Both the position numbers and the translations under genes were made by a program. Shown here in pieces: positions 24,546 through 33,399 of a stretch of 64,000 bases of DNA. The DNA is from Ulvibacter sp. MAR_2010_11. GTDB taxonomy: Bacteria; Bacteroidota; Bacteroidia; Flavobacteriales; Flavobacteriaceae. Each line of letters starts with the position of its first letter. The first letter of the stretch is position 1. The notes under the pieces were generated by a model. That model saw only the letters and a program-made list of their open reading frames with translations. It did no database searches and was not told the origin of the DNA. The stretch lies in the NCBI RefSeq assembly GCF_002813135.1, contig NZ_PHTY01000001.1, forward strand, positions 1,669,501 through 1,733,500, in the 5' to 3' direction.

Positions 24546-26195
24546 ATGGCAGAAGTAATTAACATGCCCCGATTGAGTGATACCATGGAAGAAGGAACTG
24601 TGGCAACCTGGCTTAAAAAAGTGGGTGATACTGTTGCTGAAGGTGATATTTTAGCTGAAATTGAAACCGATAAAGCCACGATGGAGTTCGAATCGTTTCA
24701 CGAAGGAACTTTACTTCATATTGGAATTGCTGAAGGTGAAACTGCAAAGGTTGACACCCTGTTAGCCATTATAGGAAAAAAAGGTGAAGATATAAGTGAA
24801 TTGATTAACGGAGGCGGTTCTGTTTCTGAAAAGAAAGAAGAAAAAAAAGAAGAAAAAAAGCCAGCTTCTCCTAAATCCGAAGAAAAGGAAGAAGCTACTT
24901 CAGAAGCTTCCGAGAAAAAGGCGGAAGAACTTCCCAAAGGGGTTCAGGTGATTAATATGCCTCGTTTGAGTGATACCATGGAAGAAGGAACCGTTGCCAG
25001 CTGGTTAAAAAAGGAAGGTGACACTGTTGAAGAAGGTGATATTTTGGCTGAAATTGAAACCGATAAGGCCACAATGGAATTCGAATCGTTCTATTCGGGA
25101 ACTTTGTTGAAAATTGGTATTGGCGAAGGAGAAACTGCAAAGGTGGATGCGTTATTGGCAATCATAGGACCAAAAGGAACGGATGTTTCAGGAATTAAAG
25201 GATCAGGTGGCGAAAAAGCTTCAGAAAAGGCTTCAGAAAAGGCTTCAGAAAAACAACCTGAAAAGTCTTCAGAAGAAACAAAAGAAACACCAAAAGCCGA
25301 ATCGAAAGATACTGTTTCAAGTTCGCAGCCTCAGGCGGTTAATGATGGCAAACGAATATTTGCTTCACCACTTGCCAAAAAAATAGCCGAAGAAAAAGGA
25401 ATACAGCTCAATCAGGTGCAGGGAAGTGGTGAAAATGGCCGTATTGTAAAAAGCGATGTGGAGAATTTCCAACCTTCTGCAGCCGGCGGACAGGCATATA
25501 TCCCGGTAGGAATAGAAAGTTTCGAGGAAATAAAAAATTCGCAAATGCGTAAAACCATTGCGAAACGTTTGGGTGAATCAAAATTCACAGCACCTCATTA
25601 TTATCTAACGATTGAGTTGGACATGGATCATGCCATTGCTGCACGAAATGCGATAAATGCAGATCCGGACGTAAAAATTTCGTTTAACGACATGATTGTA
25701 AAAGCGTGTGCCATGGCATTGCGCAAACACCCGCAGGTGAACAGCCAATGGACCGGCGACGCAACCCGAATTGCCAAGCACATTCATATAGGCGTAGCCG
25801 TTGCAGTTGATGAAGGTCTTTTGGTTCCGGTATTGAAGTTTACGGACCAGATGACGTTTTCGCAAATAGGTGCGCAAGTGAAAGAACTGGCCGGAAAAGC
25901 ACGTACCAAAAAGATAACACCGCAGGAAATGGAAGGAAGTACTTTTACGGTTTCCAATTTAGGGATGTTTGGAATTAAAGAGTTTACCTCCATCATTAAC
26001 ACCCCTAATTCGGCCATCCTATCTGTAGGAGCCATCGTAGAAAAACCCGTAGTAAAGAATGGTGCCATCGCAATTGGAAATACCATGACGGTGACACTGG
26101 CATGCGACCATCGTACGGTCGATGGAGCCACAGGAGCTCAATTTTTACAGACACTGCGTCAGTATGTTGAGAACCCTGTGACCATGTTCGTATAA
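24546..26195 (+). CDS. pdhC: Pyruvate dehydrogenase E2, dihydrolipoamide acetyltransferase
   Basis: A 549-residue core protein of the complex. Domain order: lipoyl domain 1 (residues 1-78, lipoyl lysine Lys43 in ETDKATMEF), charged linker, lipoyl domain 2 (about 134-210, Lys174), Lys/Glu/Ser-rich linker with EKAS repeats, E1/E3-binding domain (FASPLAKKIAEEKGIQLNQVQGSGENGRI, about 275-310) and the C-terminal catalytic acyltransferase domain with ACDHRTVDGATGAQFL. The two lipoyl domains are nearly identical in DNA as well as protein. Translationally close to pdhA. Terminator follows at 26214. Confidence 0.96.
   Translation: MAEVINMPRLSDTMEEGTVATWLKKVGDTVAEGDILAEIETDKATMEFESFHEGTLLHIGIAEGETAKVDTLLAIIGKKGEDISELINGGGSVSEKKEEKKEEKKPASPKSEEKEEATSEASEKKAEELPKGVQVINMPRLSDTMEEGTVASWLKKEGDTVEEGDILAEIETDKATMEFESFYSGTLLKIGIGEGETAKVDALLAIIGPKGTDVSGIKGSGGEKASEKASEKASEKQPEKSSEETKETPKAESKDTVSSSQPQAVNDGKRIFASPLAKKIAEEKGIQLNQVQGSGENGRIVKSDVENFQPSAAGGQAYIPVGIESFEEIKNSQMRKTIAKRLGESKFTAPHYYLTIELDMDHAIAARNAINADPDVKISFNDMIVKACAMALRKHPQVNSQWTGDATRIAKHIHIGVAVAVDEGLLVPVLKFTDQMTFSQIGAQVKELAGKARTKKITPQEMEGSTFTVSNLGMFGIKEFTSIINTPNSAILSVGAIVEKPVVKNGAIAIGNTMTVTLACDHRTVDGATGAQFLQTLRQYVENPVTMFV
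24558..25173 (+). repeat. Duplicated lipoyl-domain coding sequence within pdhC
   Basis: About 210 nt at 24558-24778 and 24951-25171 are nearly the same: the runs GAGTGATACCATGGAAGAAG and GAAATTGAAACCGATAA are identical in both. This points to recent duplication or ongoing gene conversion. Confidence 0.8.
25212..25247 (+). repeat. 12-bp tandem repeat in pdhC linker
   Basis: Three copies of GAAAAGGCTTCA (first copy has one A for G) encode EKAS-EKAS-EKAS in the flexible linker. Linker length could vary between strains by slippage. Confidence 0.85.
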
Positions 26196-26213
26196 TTTTA
26201 ATAAAAATTAAGC

Positions 26214-26253
26214 AATCCCGCTATCTTCAGAAAACCTGAAAATAGCGGGATTT
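26214..26253 (+). terminator. Terminator of pdhC
   Basis: Stem AATCCCGCTAT / ATAGCGGGATT with further pairing inside (TTCAG/CCTGAA) and a short T tract. It lies just upstream of the -7 box of the next gene. Confidence 0.75.
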
Positions 26254-26256
26254 ATG

Positions 26257-26264
26257 TATCTTTA
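26257..26264 (+). promoter_or_regulatory. -7 box 4 nt before the SDR start codon
   Basis: TATCTTTA (one mismatch to TAnnTTTG) followed by GATT and ATG 26269. The transcription start should fall on or next to the ATG, predicting a leaderless mRNA. Confidence 0.4.
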
Positions 26265-26268
26265 GATT

Positions 26269-26949
26269 ATGAAAAATATTATCATCACAGGGACCAGCAG
26301 AGGCATTGGTTTCCAATTGGTCAAGTTGTTCTCGAGTGCCGGATACAATGTATTGGCACTTTCCAGAAATGCAAAACCAATTACCGATTTAAAGCTTCAA
26401 AATTGTACAGCGATTTCCTGTGATCTTACTAAGAGTGATGATATTGCAAAAGTTTCAGAATTTATAAAAGCAAACTGGGATGAAGTTGCTATTCTGATTA
26501 ATAATTCGGGGTATCTGGTCAATAAATCTTTTTCAGAAATAAAACTTGAAGATTTTAAACAATCCTACAATGTGAATGTATTTGGTGTGGTTTCTATTAT
26601 TCAGGTGGTTCTCCCATTTATGAAACAAGACGGACACGTAGTGAATATAAGCAGTATGGGCGGTATACAGGGGAGTTTAAAATTTCCGGGACTGAGTGCG
26701 TACAGCAGTAGTAAAGGCGCATTAATAGCGCTTACAGAGTTGTTGGCCGAAGAATACAAGGAAACCGGGCCTGCTTTTAATGTGTTGGCTTTGGGAGCTG
26801 TTCAAACTGAAATGCTGCAGGAAGCCTTTCCCGGTTATAAAGCACCGGTTACAGCTTCAGAAATGGCAGCCTATATCTACGATTTCTCACTTAATGGAAA
26901 CAACTTTTATAACGGGAAAATATTACAGGTTTCAAGTTCAACTCCGTAG
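26269..26949 (+). CDS. Short-chain dehydrogenase/reductase (SDR) family oxidoreductase
   Basis: A 226-residue NAD(P)-dependent oxidoreductase. Classical SDR motifs: cofactor loop TGTSRGIGFQL (residues 6-16), NNSG, catalytic Ser in VNISSMGGIQG and the YSSSKGAL active-site Tyr/Lys motif (Tyr-x3-Lys). The substrate is unknown. The SprT-like gene starts 2 nt after the stop, and the mannose-1-phosphate guanylyltransferase follows, so a small operon is likely. Confidence 0.9.
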   Translation: MKNIIITGTSRGIGFQLVKLFSSAGYNVLALSRNAKPITDLKLQNCTAISCDLTKSDDIAKVSEFIKANWDEVAILINNSGYLVNKSFSEIKLEDFKQSYNVNVFGVVSIIQVVLPFMKQDGHVVNISSMGGIQGSLKFPGLSAYSSSKGALIALTELLAEEYKETGPAFNVLALGAVQTEMLQEAFPGYKAPVTASEMAAYIYDFSLNGNNFYNGKILQVSSSTP

Positions 26950-26951
26950 GC

Positions 26952-27548
26952 ATGACAAGTATTCTAGAGAAATATATCCCTCAAGGTTCGGTACAAACCG
27001 TGTTCGAACTAATTAAAATGAATAATGTCCACCTAAAAATAGTGAATGAGCGTGTAACACGTCACGGAGATTATCGGAAATTGCCTAGCGGACAACACCA
27101 AATAACGGTGAATGCCAATTTGAATCCGTATCGTTTTTTAATTACATTGGTGCATGAGATTGCGCATTTGGTGGCCTTTACAAAGTTTGGCAGAAGTATT
27201 AAGCCTCATGGGAGAGAGTGGAAGATGACGTTTCAACAGTTAATGTTGCCCTTTATTCGCCCCGAAATATTTCCGAATCAATTATTGCCATTACTGGCAC
27301 TTCATTTTAAAAATCCGAAGGCAACCAGTGATACCGATGCGCGTTTGTCGCTCGCGTTAAAGCAGTACGATCCTGCCAATGATAAAAACTATATCTTTGA
27401 AATTCCTTACGATGGCTTGTTTAAATTGTACAATGGAAAGGTTTTTAAGCGAGGGAATAAGAGAGTAAAACGTTATGAATGTTTGGAAGTTGCAACAGGT
27501 CGATTGTACCTTTTTAATCCCAATGCCGAAGTGGAATTTTTAAAATAA
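26952..27548 (+). CDS. SprT-like zinc metalloprotease domain protein
   Basis: A 198-residue protein with the metalloprotease signature HEIAH (His68, Glu69, His72) in ITLVHEIAHLVAFTKFGRSIKPHGREWKMTFQQLM, the SprT/Spartan arrangement. A C-terminal zinc ribbon is not obvious: the only cysteine is in RYECLEVATGRLYLF. In eukaryotes this family degrades DNA-protein crosslinks; the bacterial role is unclear. It sits between an SDR and a sugar-nucleotide enzyme, which does not clarify its job. Confidence 0.85.
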   Translation: MTSILEKYIPQGSVQTVFELIKMNNVHLKIVNERVTRHGDYRKLPSGQHQITVNANLNPYRFLITLVHEIAHLVAFTKFGRSIKPHGREWKMTFQQLMLPFIRPEIFPNQLLPLLALHFKNPKATSDTDARLSLALKQYDPANDKNYIFEIPYDGLFKLYNGKVFKRGNKRVKRYECLEVATGRLYLFNPNAEVEFLK

Positions 27549-27552
27549 ATGA

Positions 27553-28632
27553 ATGAATACTAATTATTACGCCGTAATTATGGCCGGGGGAATTGGCTCT
27601 CGATTTTGGCCGGTAAGCACACAAGAATTTCCGAAGCAATTTCACGATATGTTAGGGACAGGTCAAACTTTGTTGCAAAAGACGTTCTCAAGATTAAATG
27701 CCATTGTTCCTGCCGAAAATATTTATATACTAACCAATGACAGGTATCTCGATTTAACATTGAGTCAGTTGCCCGAAATTACAACAAAACAAGTTGTTTT
27801 AGAGCCTGCTATGCGCAACACCGCACCCTGTATTCTGATGTCGGCTTTAAAAATTCAAAAGGAGAACCCCGATGCACTTATGTTAGTTGCCCCCAGCGAT
27901 CATTGGATAGAAGATGAGGCAGCATTTATTGAAGATGTTCAAACCTGTTTTAAAGCATGTGAGGAGGACAATATATTGATGACCTTGGGAATTCAACCTA
28001 CTTTTCCAAATACAGGTTATGGTTATATTGAAAGTGATAAAAGCAGTGATAATTCAATTAAAAAAGTGAAACAGTTTCGGGAAAAACCCGATTATGAAAC
28101 TGCCAGGCAATTTATAGCTGAAGGGAATTTTCTATGGAATGCAGGTATTTTTTTATGGAGTGTAGAAAGTATTACAGCGGCTTTTCAAAAAGAGACGCCT
28201 ACAATGTATACACTTTTTGCAGACGGATCTCCGTTTTATAATACGGATAATGAAAAAGAATTTGTCGCAACACATTACGAAAAGGCGGAAAATATATCGA
28301 TAGACTATGCTATTATGGAAAAATCGGACAATGTCTTGGTAAAGCAGGCAAGCTTCGATTGGAACGATTTGGGAACCTGGGGAGCACTCCATGATAAAAT
28401 GACCACTGATGCATCACAGAATGCTGTAGTGCGAGCAACACCTCATCTTAAAGATGCAATGGGAAATATGATCTATACAGCTTCGGAAAAGCTTGTAGTG
28501 ATTGAAGGAATTAGTGATTATATTATTGTAGACAAAGAAAATGTATTACTTATTTATCCGAAGGAAAAGGAACAAAACATAAAGAATTTATCAAAGGAAA
28601 TATCCGATACATTTGGCAACGAGTATACGTAA
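27553..28632 (+). CDS. Mannose-1-phosphate guanylyltransferase
   Basis: A 359-residue nucleotidyltransferase making GDP-mannose from mannose-1-phosphate and GTP for surface polysaccharides. Seen: the nucleotide-binding start YYAVIMAGGIGSRFWPVSTQEFPKQFH, MLVAPSDHWIEDE and FLWNAGIFLWSVESI, plus YAIMEKSDNVLVKQASFDWNDLGTW, all typical of this family. It lacks the extra isomerase domain of bifunctional ManC. It starts 4 nt after the SprT-like gene. Confidence 0.94.
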   Translation: MNTNYYAVIMAGGIGSRFWPVSTQEFPKQFHDMLGTGQTLLQKTFSRLNAIVPAENIYILTNDRYLDLTLSQLPEITTKQVVLEPAMRNTAPCILMSALKIQKENPDALMLVAPSDHWIEDEAAFIEDVQTCFKACEEDNILMTLGIQPTFPNTGYGYIESDKSSDNSIKKVKQFREKPDYETARQFIAEGNFLWNAGIFLWSVESITAAFQKETPTMYTLFADGSPFYNTDNEKEFVATHYEKAENISIDYAIMEKSDNVLVKQASFDWNDLGTWGALHDKMTTDASQNAVVRATPHLKDAMGNMIYTASEKLVVIEGISDYIIVDKENVLLIYPKEKEQNIKNLSKEISDTFGNEYT

Positions 28633-28680
28633 GGAAACACACAATGCTGCCATTTTATTTGAGTGCAAAAGCAACAAAAG

Positions 28681-30093
28681 ATGACTGAAAATACGAAGCA
28701 AGACCAACCCATAGAAAATTCGAGGTTAACGACTTGGATTGGAATTAAAAAATTTCTATCCGAATTGCTCGATATTCGAATTGACACAGACCGGGATGCA
28801 ACCATTGAAGCCGTAAAGAAAGATATTCCGTTTAAAGGGCATACAGCCTGGATTTTAATATTTTCAATCTTTGTCGCCTCCATTGGGCTTAACGTAAGTA
28901 GTACGGCCGTGGTTATTGGTGCGATGTTAATATCACCCTTAATGGGGCCTATTGTTGGCGTTGGCTTGGCCGTAGCAATTAACGATGTTGAAACATTAAA
29001 ACGATCGTTAATCAATTTGGGAGTAATGGTTTTTCTAAGTGTTTTAACTGCTTTTTTATATTTTAAATTATCACCACTTACCGAAGAAACACCCGAATTA
29101 TTAGCACGTACCTATCCAACTATTTTAGATGTTTTGGTAGCCATATTTGGTGGATTGGCTTTGATCGTGGCTAAAACCAAAAGTGGAACCATAGCCAGTG
29201 TAATATTTGGTGTGGCTATCGCGACCGCTCTTATGCCGCCATTGTGTACGGTAGGATATGGTTTGGCGATAGGAAATCTGAGTTATGCCGGAGGAGCAAT
29301 CTACCTTTTCTCTATCAATGCGGTTTTTATCGCCCTGTCCACATTTATTGTGTCAAAACTATTGCGTTTCCCCTTGGTACGTTACGCCAATTCCAAACGC
29401 CGTAAGCGTATTGCTCAGTTTGCGTCTCTAATTGCATTGGTTGTAATGGTACCCAGTGTCTATTTATTTATCAACCTTTTAGATGAACAGGTTTTTGAAA
29501 ACAGAACCAAAGATTATATTAAAAATGTGGTTCGGTACGATGGAGCCGAAGTAGTTAAATTTACGCAAGATTACAAAACGAAAGAGATTGCGATTTACCT
29601 TATTGGAAGACCGGTGCCAAACGATGAGATTACTAGCTGGATATCGCAACTTAAAGAAACGGAAAAGTTAGAAGAGGTGCGTTTACGCGTTTATCAGGGT
29701 ACCGACCAAAGCGGGGAGTTGGCTGCAAAATTATCGAACGAGGTAAAGGCCGGAATTTTGGAAGATTTATATGTAAAGAACGAACAACTATTGCAGGATA
29801 AGGATTCCAGAATTACTTTTTTAGAAAACGAAATTGCCAATTTGAAGATAAATAATGTTCCTTTTAAGGATTTAAGTGAAGAAGTGAAGATTAATTATGA
29901 GGATATTGAAACCTTTAGTTACTCCAGCAAGATTACCACCAATTTCAAGAAGACGGACACGCTACCCGTTATAAATGTTAAATGGAATAGAAACGTATCG
30001 ACAAGAAGTAAGAAGGAGCAAATGCAGCGATTGGAAGCATGGCTTAAATTTAAAATGAAACTGGATACGCTCAGCGTCGTGGAATACCCATAA
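28681..30093 (+). CDS. DUF389 (TIGR00341-like) integral membrane protein
   Basis: A 470-residue protein with a cytoplasmic N terminus, about six to seven membrane segments (residues 55-260; IGLNVSSTAVVIGAMLISPLMGPIVGVGLAVAINDVETLKRS is the family signature) and a long soluble C-terminal region with a predicted coiled coil near residues 355-395 (LLQDKDSRITFLENEIANLK). The family has no established function. ATG 28681 was chosen over GTG 28663 because no conserved residues lie between them. An intrinsic terminator follows. Confidence 0.88.
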   Translation: MTENTKQDQPIENSRLTTWIGIKKFLSELLDIRIDTDRDATIEAVKKDIPFKGHTAWILIFSIFVASIGLNVSSTAVVIGAMLISPLMGPIVGVGLAVAINDVETLKRSLINLGVMVFLSVLTAFLYFKLSPLTEETPELLARTYPTILDVLVAIFGGLALIVAKTKSGTIASVIFGVAIATALMPPLCTVGYGLAIGNLSYAGGAIYLFSINAVFIALSTFIVSKLLRFPLVRYANSKRRKRIAQFASLIALVVMVPSVYLFINLLDEQVFENRTKDYIKNVVRYDGAEVVKFTQDYKTKEIAIYLIGRPVPNDEITSWISQLKETEKLEEVRLRVYQGTDQSGELAAKLSNEVKAGILEDLYVKNEQLLQDKDSRITFLENEIANLKINNVPFKDLSEEVKINYEDIETFSYSSKITTNFKKTDTLPVINVKWNRNVSTRSKKEQMQRLEAWLKFKMKLDTLSVVEYP

Positions 30094-30121
30094 AAAAAGG
30101 AGCCGAACGGCTCCTTTTTTA
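30092..30121. terminator. Bidirectional terminator between the DUF389 gene and the FG-GAP gene
   Basis: Stem AAAAAAAGGAGCC / GGCTCCTTTTTT with loop GAAC, serving the convergent genes ending at 30093 and 30141. Confidence 0.9.
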
Positions 30122-30140
30122 TTAGGTAGTTTTGTGCGAA

Positions 30141-31754
30141 TTAATTCTTCACAAACTTATAAGACACTGTTTGTTTTTCAACTTCAAGTTGAATAAAGTA
30201 TACACCTGACTGTAGAGAAGAAACATCCAGATTGTTTTGAACAGATATTTTTGTTTTTAGAATTACTTTTCCGTTTACGTCAATAACTGAAATTGGAGTG
30301 TTTTCCAATCCTTTTAATGAAAAGTTTAGCATATCACGGGTAGGATTCGGATACATGCCGATTCCGTTTTTCTCAAAGTCGGTTACTGCCAAAGTTCCAC
30401 TTCCTTCCACAATAATGTGAGTGGTATTAGGATCTGGATTATTAAAAGTATCCACAATTCCGGAAGGCCAGCGAATAATCATTTGATCGATAGAAGTACT
30501 GCTTCCAATTCCAAAATGTCCTAAAAGAGAATTCATATGACTAAAGCCTTGCCCTGAACGGATTTCACGAATTTGCATTCCCCAGTCTCCATAAATTTCG
30601 ATACGAGCACCAATTCCATTGGTGTTACTTTGTACGCCTTCCAAACCTACTTTTACCCAGTTGTTAGAATTTCCTTGATTTAACCAAAGATCACCATCGT
30701 TAACAACATCTAGGAAACCATCGTTGTTAAAATCACCAATAGCACCTTCGTCAAAAGACAAATTGATGCCGGTAAAGGTCATATCGCCATTGTTGATGTA
30801 CAACTCTTTGGACAGTTCAGAAAAAATATCCACAAATCCATCGTTATTAAAATCCCCGGCTTGATTTTCCCAAGCCCCCAGATCGTTAGCGTCAATTCCG
30901 CTAGCTGCAATAACGTCTGTAAACATTCCGGTGCCATCATTTTCCATTAATCGGTTTTGGAAATCATGATTTACTATAAAGGCATCGAAATCACCGTCGT
31001 TGTCAAAGTCTTCAAAAACAGTAGCCCAGGATTGAGCATTGTCTCTCATATTAATGTCTAAGGCATTTTCGGTATAAGTTCCGTCACCATTGTTCGTATA
31101 CATGGCATTATCACGGTTTTCATCTCCCGGAGGTGCACCACCTCTACATTTGGTAAGATACATATCCAAATCGCCATCGTTATCATAATCTACCCAAATA
31201 GCTGCATAATTTCCGGGTCTGTCCAAAGTTTGAATTAGATTTTGATCTAAAATCATTGTTTGTCCGCCATCATTTCTGTACGGATGACTTTCATCAACAT
31301 CATGACAAACGAAGGCATCAATATCGCCATCATTGTCTATGTCGGCAAAGGTAGAACGCTGACTAAAGATGTACTCATTTTGTTGATCTAAAATATAATC
31401 GGTACCGTCATTATTTGCAAATAAAAATGCAACTCGAGATCCGTTACCCAATACTAAATCATTGTACCCGTTTTTATCTATATCAGCTGCAGCAACACTC
31501 CAATTGGGAGGATACTCAATCGTCATGGCGATAAAGGTTGAAACGAAGCTTCCGTCGGCTTGTTGATAATCAATACCAATTCCACCGTCAGTTACACGAA
31601 CGTAATCATCCAGATAATCACCATTCATATCGACTGCTACTTCAGATGAATCGGGATAATTACCTAATAACCCGCCGGTATTTATAAAGGAGACCTGGGC
31701 AATTAGGGATGCACCGCACAACAACGCGATGCCAATAAGTAAGTTGTTTTTCAT
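30141..31754 (-). CDS. FG-GAP/ASPIC-UnbV repeat protein secreted by T9SS
   Basis: A 537-residue exported protein. Signal peptide at residues 1-19 (ending LIAQ). The body has calcium-binding-like FG-GAP/VCBS repeats (DIDNDGDIDAFVCHD, DYDNDGDLDMYLTK, DFDNDGDFDAFIVN, DFNNDGFVDIFSE, DFNNDGFLDVVND), then an ASPIC/UnbV domain (GIGARIEIYG ... IRSGQGFSHMNSLLGHFGIG ... IIRWPSG) and a type A T9SS sorting domain (GIGMYPNPTRDMLNFSLKG ... GVYFIQLEVEKQTVSYKFVKN). Ligand unknown; the propeller architecture suggests binding or adhesion rather than catalysis. Confidence 0.92.
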   Translation of the reverse strand: MKNNLLIGIALLCGASLIAQVSFINTGGLLGNYPDSSEVAVDMNGDYLDDYVRVTDGGIGIDYQQADGSFVSTFIAMTIEYPPNWSVAAADIDKNGYNDLVLGNGSRVAFLFANNDGTDYILDQQNEYIFSQRSTFADIDNDGDIDAFVCHDVDESHPYRNDGGQTMILDQNLIQTLDRPGNYAAIWVDYDNDGDLDMYLTKCRGGAPPGDENRDNAMYTNNGDGTYTENALDINMRDNAQSWATVFEDFDNDGDFDAFIVNHDFQNRLMENDGTGMFTDVIAASGIDANDLGAWENQAGDFNNDGFVDIFSELSKELYINNGDMTFTGINLSFDEGAIGDFNNDGFLDVVNDGDLWLNQGNSNNWVKVGLEGVQSNTNGIGARIEIYGDWGMQIREIRSGQGFSHMNSLLGHFGIGSSTSIDQMIIRWPSGIVDTFNNPDPNTTHIIVEGSGTLAVTDFEKNGIGMYPNPTRDMLNFSLKGLENTPISVIDVNGKVILKTKISVQNNLDVSSLQSGVYFIQLEVEKQTVSYKFVKN

Positions 31755-31824
31755 AATATGAATGTTTTTAGAAGTTTTAAAAATAACTTAAAATATTTGA
31801 TTAGCACAAGGTTAGCAGGCAAAA

Positions 31825-32589
31825 TTATTGCTCCTTAATTTGTATATCTCTTATTTTTTTGAATAAATCGGAAGAATAAACAAAGTTCGTGACATCTTCG
31901 TCGCTAGTTTTAAAGATATCTTCATTGGTGCCTTGCCAAACTAAGATGCCGTCTTTTAACAGGACTATATTTTCACCAATTTCCATTACCGAATTCATAT
32001 CGTGAGTAACTACAATGGTTGTTATATTGTACTCATGAGTAATTTCCTGAATTAGGTTATCGATTACGGTAGCTGTTTTTGGATCTAAACCCGAATTGGG
32101 TTCGTCACAGAATAAATACTTTGGCTTATTTACAATAGCTCGTGCAATAGAAACTCGTTTTTGCATTCCACCGGAGATTTCTGCGGGATATTTTTTATTG
32201 ACGTTTTCGAGATTAACACGTGCTAACACTTCGTTTACTCGTGCCAACATTTCACTTTTCTTCTGAGTGGTGAACATTCGTAACGGAAACATAACGTTCT
32301 CTTCGATAGTCATAGAATCGAACAAAGCTCCACCTTGAAAAAGCATCCCAATCTCTTCCCGTAAGCTTCGTTGTTCGTCATCATTCATATCTTGAATTGC
32401 TTTTTCTTCATAAAAAATGCGCCCTTCATCGGGTTTAAACAAGCCTATGAGACATTTCAGTAATACTGTTTTTCCACTACCACTTTGCCCAATGATAAGA
32501 TTCGTTTTACCCTTTTCGAAAGTGGTGGAGATCCCTTTTAAAATCTCTTCTTCGCCAAAACTTTTATGTATGTTTTCTACCTGAATCAT
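31825..32589 (-). CDS. ABC transporter ATP-binding protein, MlaF type
   Basis: A 254-residue ATPase of a phospholipid-trafficking (Mla/Mce-type) transporter. Seen: Walker A GQSGSGKTVLLKC, signature SGGMQKRVSIARAI, Walker B KYLFCDEPNSGLDP and switch His in VVTHDMNSV. The start is ATG at 32589 (MIQVENIHKSFGEEEIL); an upstream TTG-type start would extend into the permease gene. The ATG overlaps the permease stop by one base (TAATG), so the two are co-translated. No MCE/MlaD gene is adjacent. Confidence 0.92.
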   Translation of the reverse strand: MIQVENIHKSFGEEEILKGISTTFEKGKTNLIIGQSGSGKTVLLKCLIGLFKPDEGRIFYEEKAIQDMNDDEQRSLREEIGMLFQGGALFDSMTIEENVMFPLRMFTTQKKSEMLARVNEVLARVNLENVNKKYPAEISGGMQKRVSIARAIVNKPKYLFCDEPNSGLDPKTATVIDNLIQEITHEYNITTIVVTHDMNSVMEIGENIVLLKDGILVWQGTNEDIFKTSDEDVTNFVYSSDLFKKIRDIQIKEQ

Positions 32590-33326
32590 TAGCTTAATAA
32601 AAGTTGTGTTACAATGTAATTGGCCAATATAATTAGTACACTGGTCCAAACAAAGGAGTTGGTGCTTGCTTTTCCGACTTCAAGTGCGCCACCTTTCATA
32701 AAATAGCCCTGCCATGAGGGGACTGTAGCTAAGATAAAAGCAAAGATGAAAGTTTTAATAAAGGCGTAGGTAAGATGAAAGGAATCAAAATTTTCCTGTA
32801 AACCGGATATAAACTGGTTAGAACTTGCAAAACCTCCATAGACTGTTGCCATCCATCCCCCTAAAATTCCGAGGAACATAGATACTGCAATAACAAAAGG
32901 ATAAATCATTAAGGCAACAATTTTTGGAAATACCAGGTAATTGAGTGAGTTGATACCCATGACCTCTAGTGCGTCAATCTGCTCGGTCACTCGCATAGAG
33001 CCAATACTGGAAGTAATAAATGAACCTACTTTCCCTGCCATGATGATAGACATAAAGGTAGGAGCAAACTCGAGAATAATTGACTGTCTTGTTGCGAAAC
33101 CAATAAGAGATTTTGGGAGCAGCGGATTGTCAAGATTTAGGGCCGTTTGTATGGCTATTACACCTCCCACAAAGAAGGATATAAATGCCACAATACCCAT
33201 AGAACCAATGATGAGATCATCAATTTCTTTGAATATTAATTCTTTTAACACCGATCTTTTTGTGAAGCTGCTAAATACTCGTCTGAGCATTATAAAATAA
33301 GAACCAATATCTTTAAAATATTTCAT
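32589..33326 (-). CDS. MlaE-family ABC transporter permease
   Basis: A 245-residue inner-membrane permease with about five hydrophobic segments and the MlaE signature (EFAPTFMSIIMAGKVGSFITSSIGSMRVTEQIDALEVMGINSLNYLVFPK). It pairs with the downstream ATPase to form a lipid transporter that maintains outer-membrane asymmetry; direction of transport and the MCE partner cannot be told from here. Confidence 0.93.
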   Translation of the reverse strand: MKYFKDIGSYFIMLRRVFSSFTKRSVLKELIFKEIDDLIIGSMGIVAFISFFVGGVIAIQTALNLDNPLLPKSLIGFATRQSIILEFAPTFMSIIMAGKVGSFITSSIGSMRVTEQIDALEVMGINSLNYLVFPKIVALMIYPFVIAVSMFLGILGGWMATVYGGFASSNQFISGLQENFDSFHLTYAFIKTFIFAFILATVPSWQGYFMKGGALEVGKASTNSFVWTSVLIILANYIVTQLLLS

Positions 33327-33399
33327 AGATAATTTGCTTGTGCTAAAGTAACAAAATTAGCCGAGTGTGCTCCGAAATATTTCCGCGGATGTTTTGAAG

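Noticed and set aside
24136-26131. Long antisense frames over pdhA and pdhC (up to about 120 residues)
   Set aside because: They follow codon bias of the sense genes, have no domain or start context and lie fully inside highly conserved genes.
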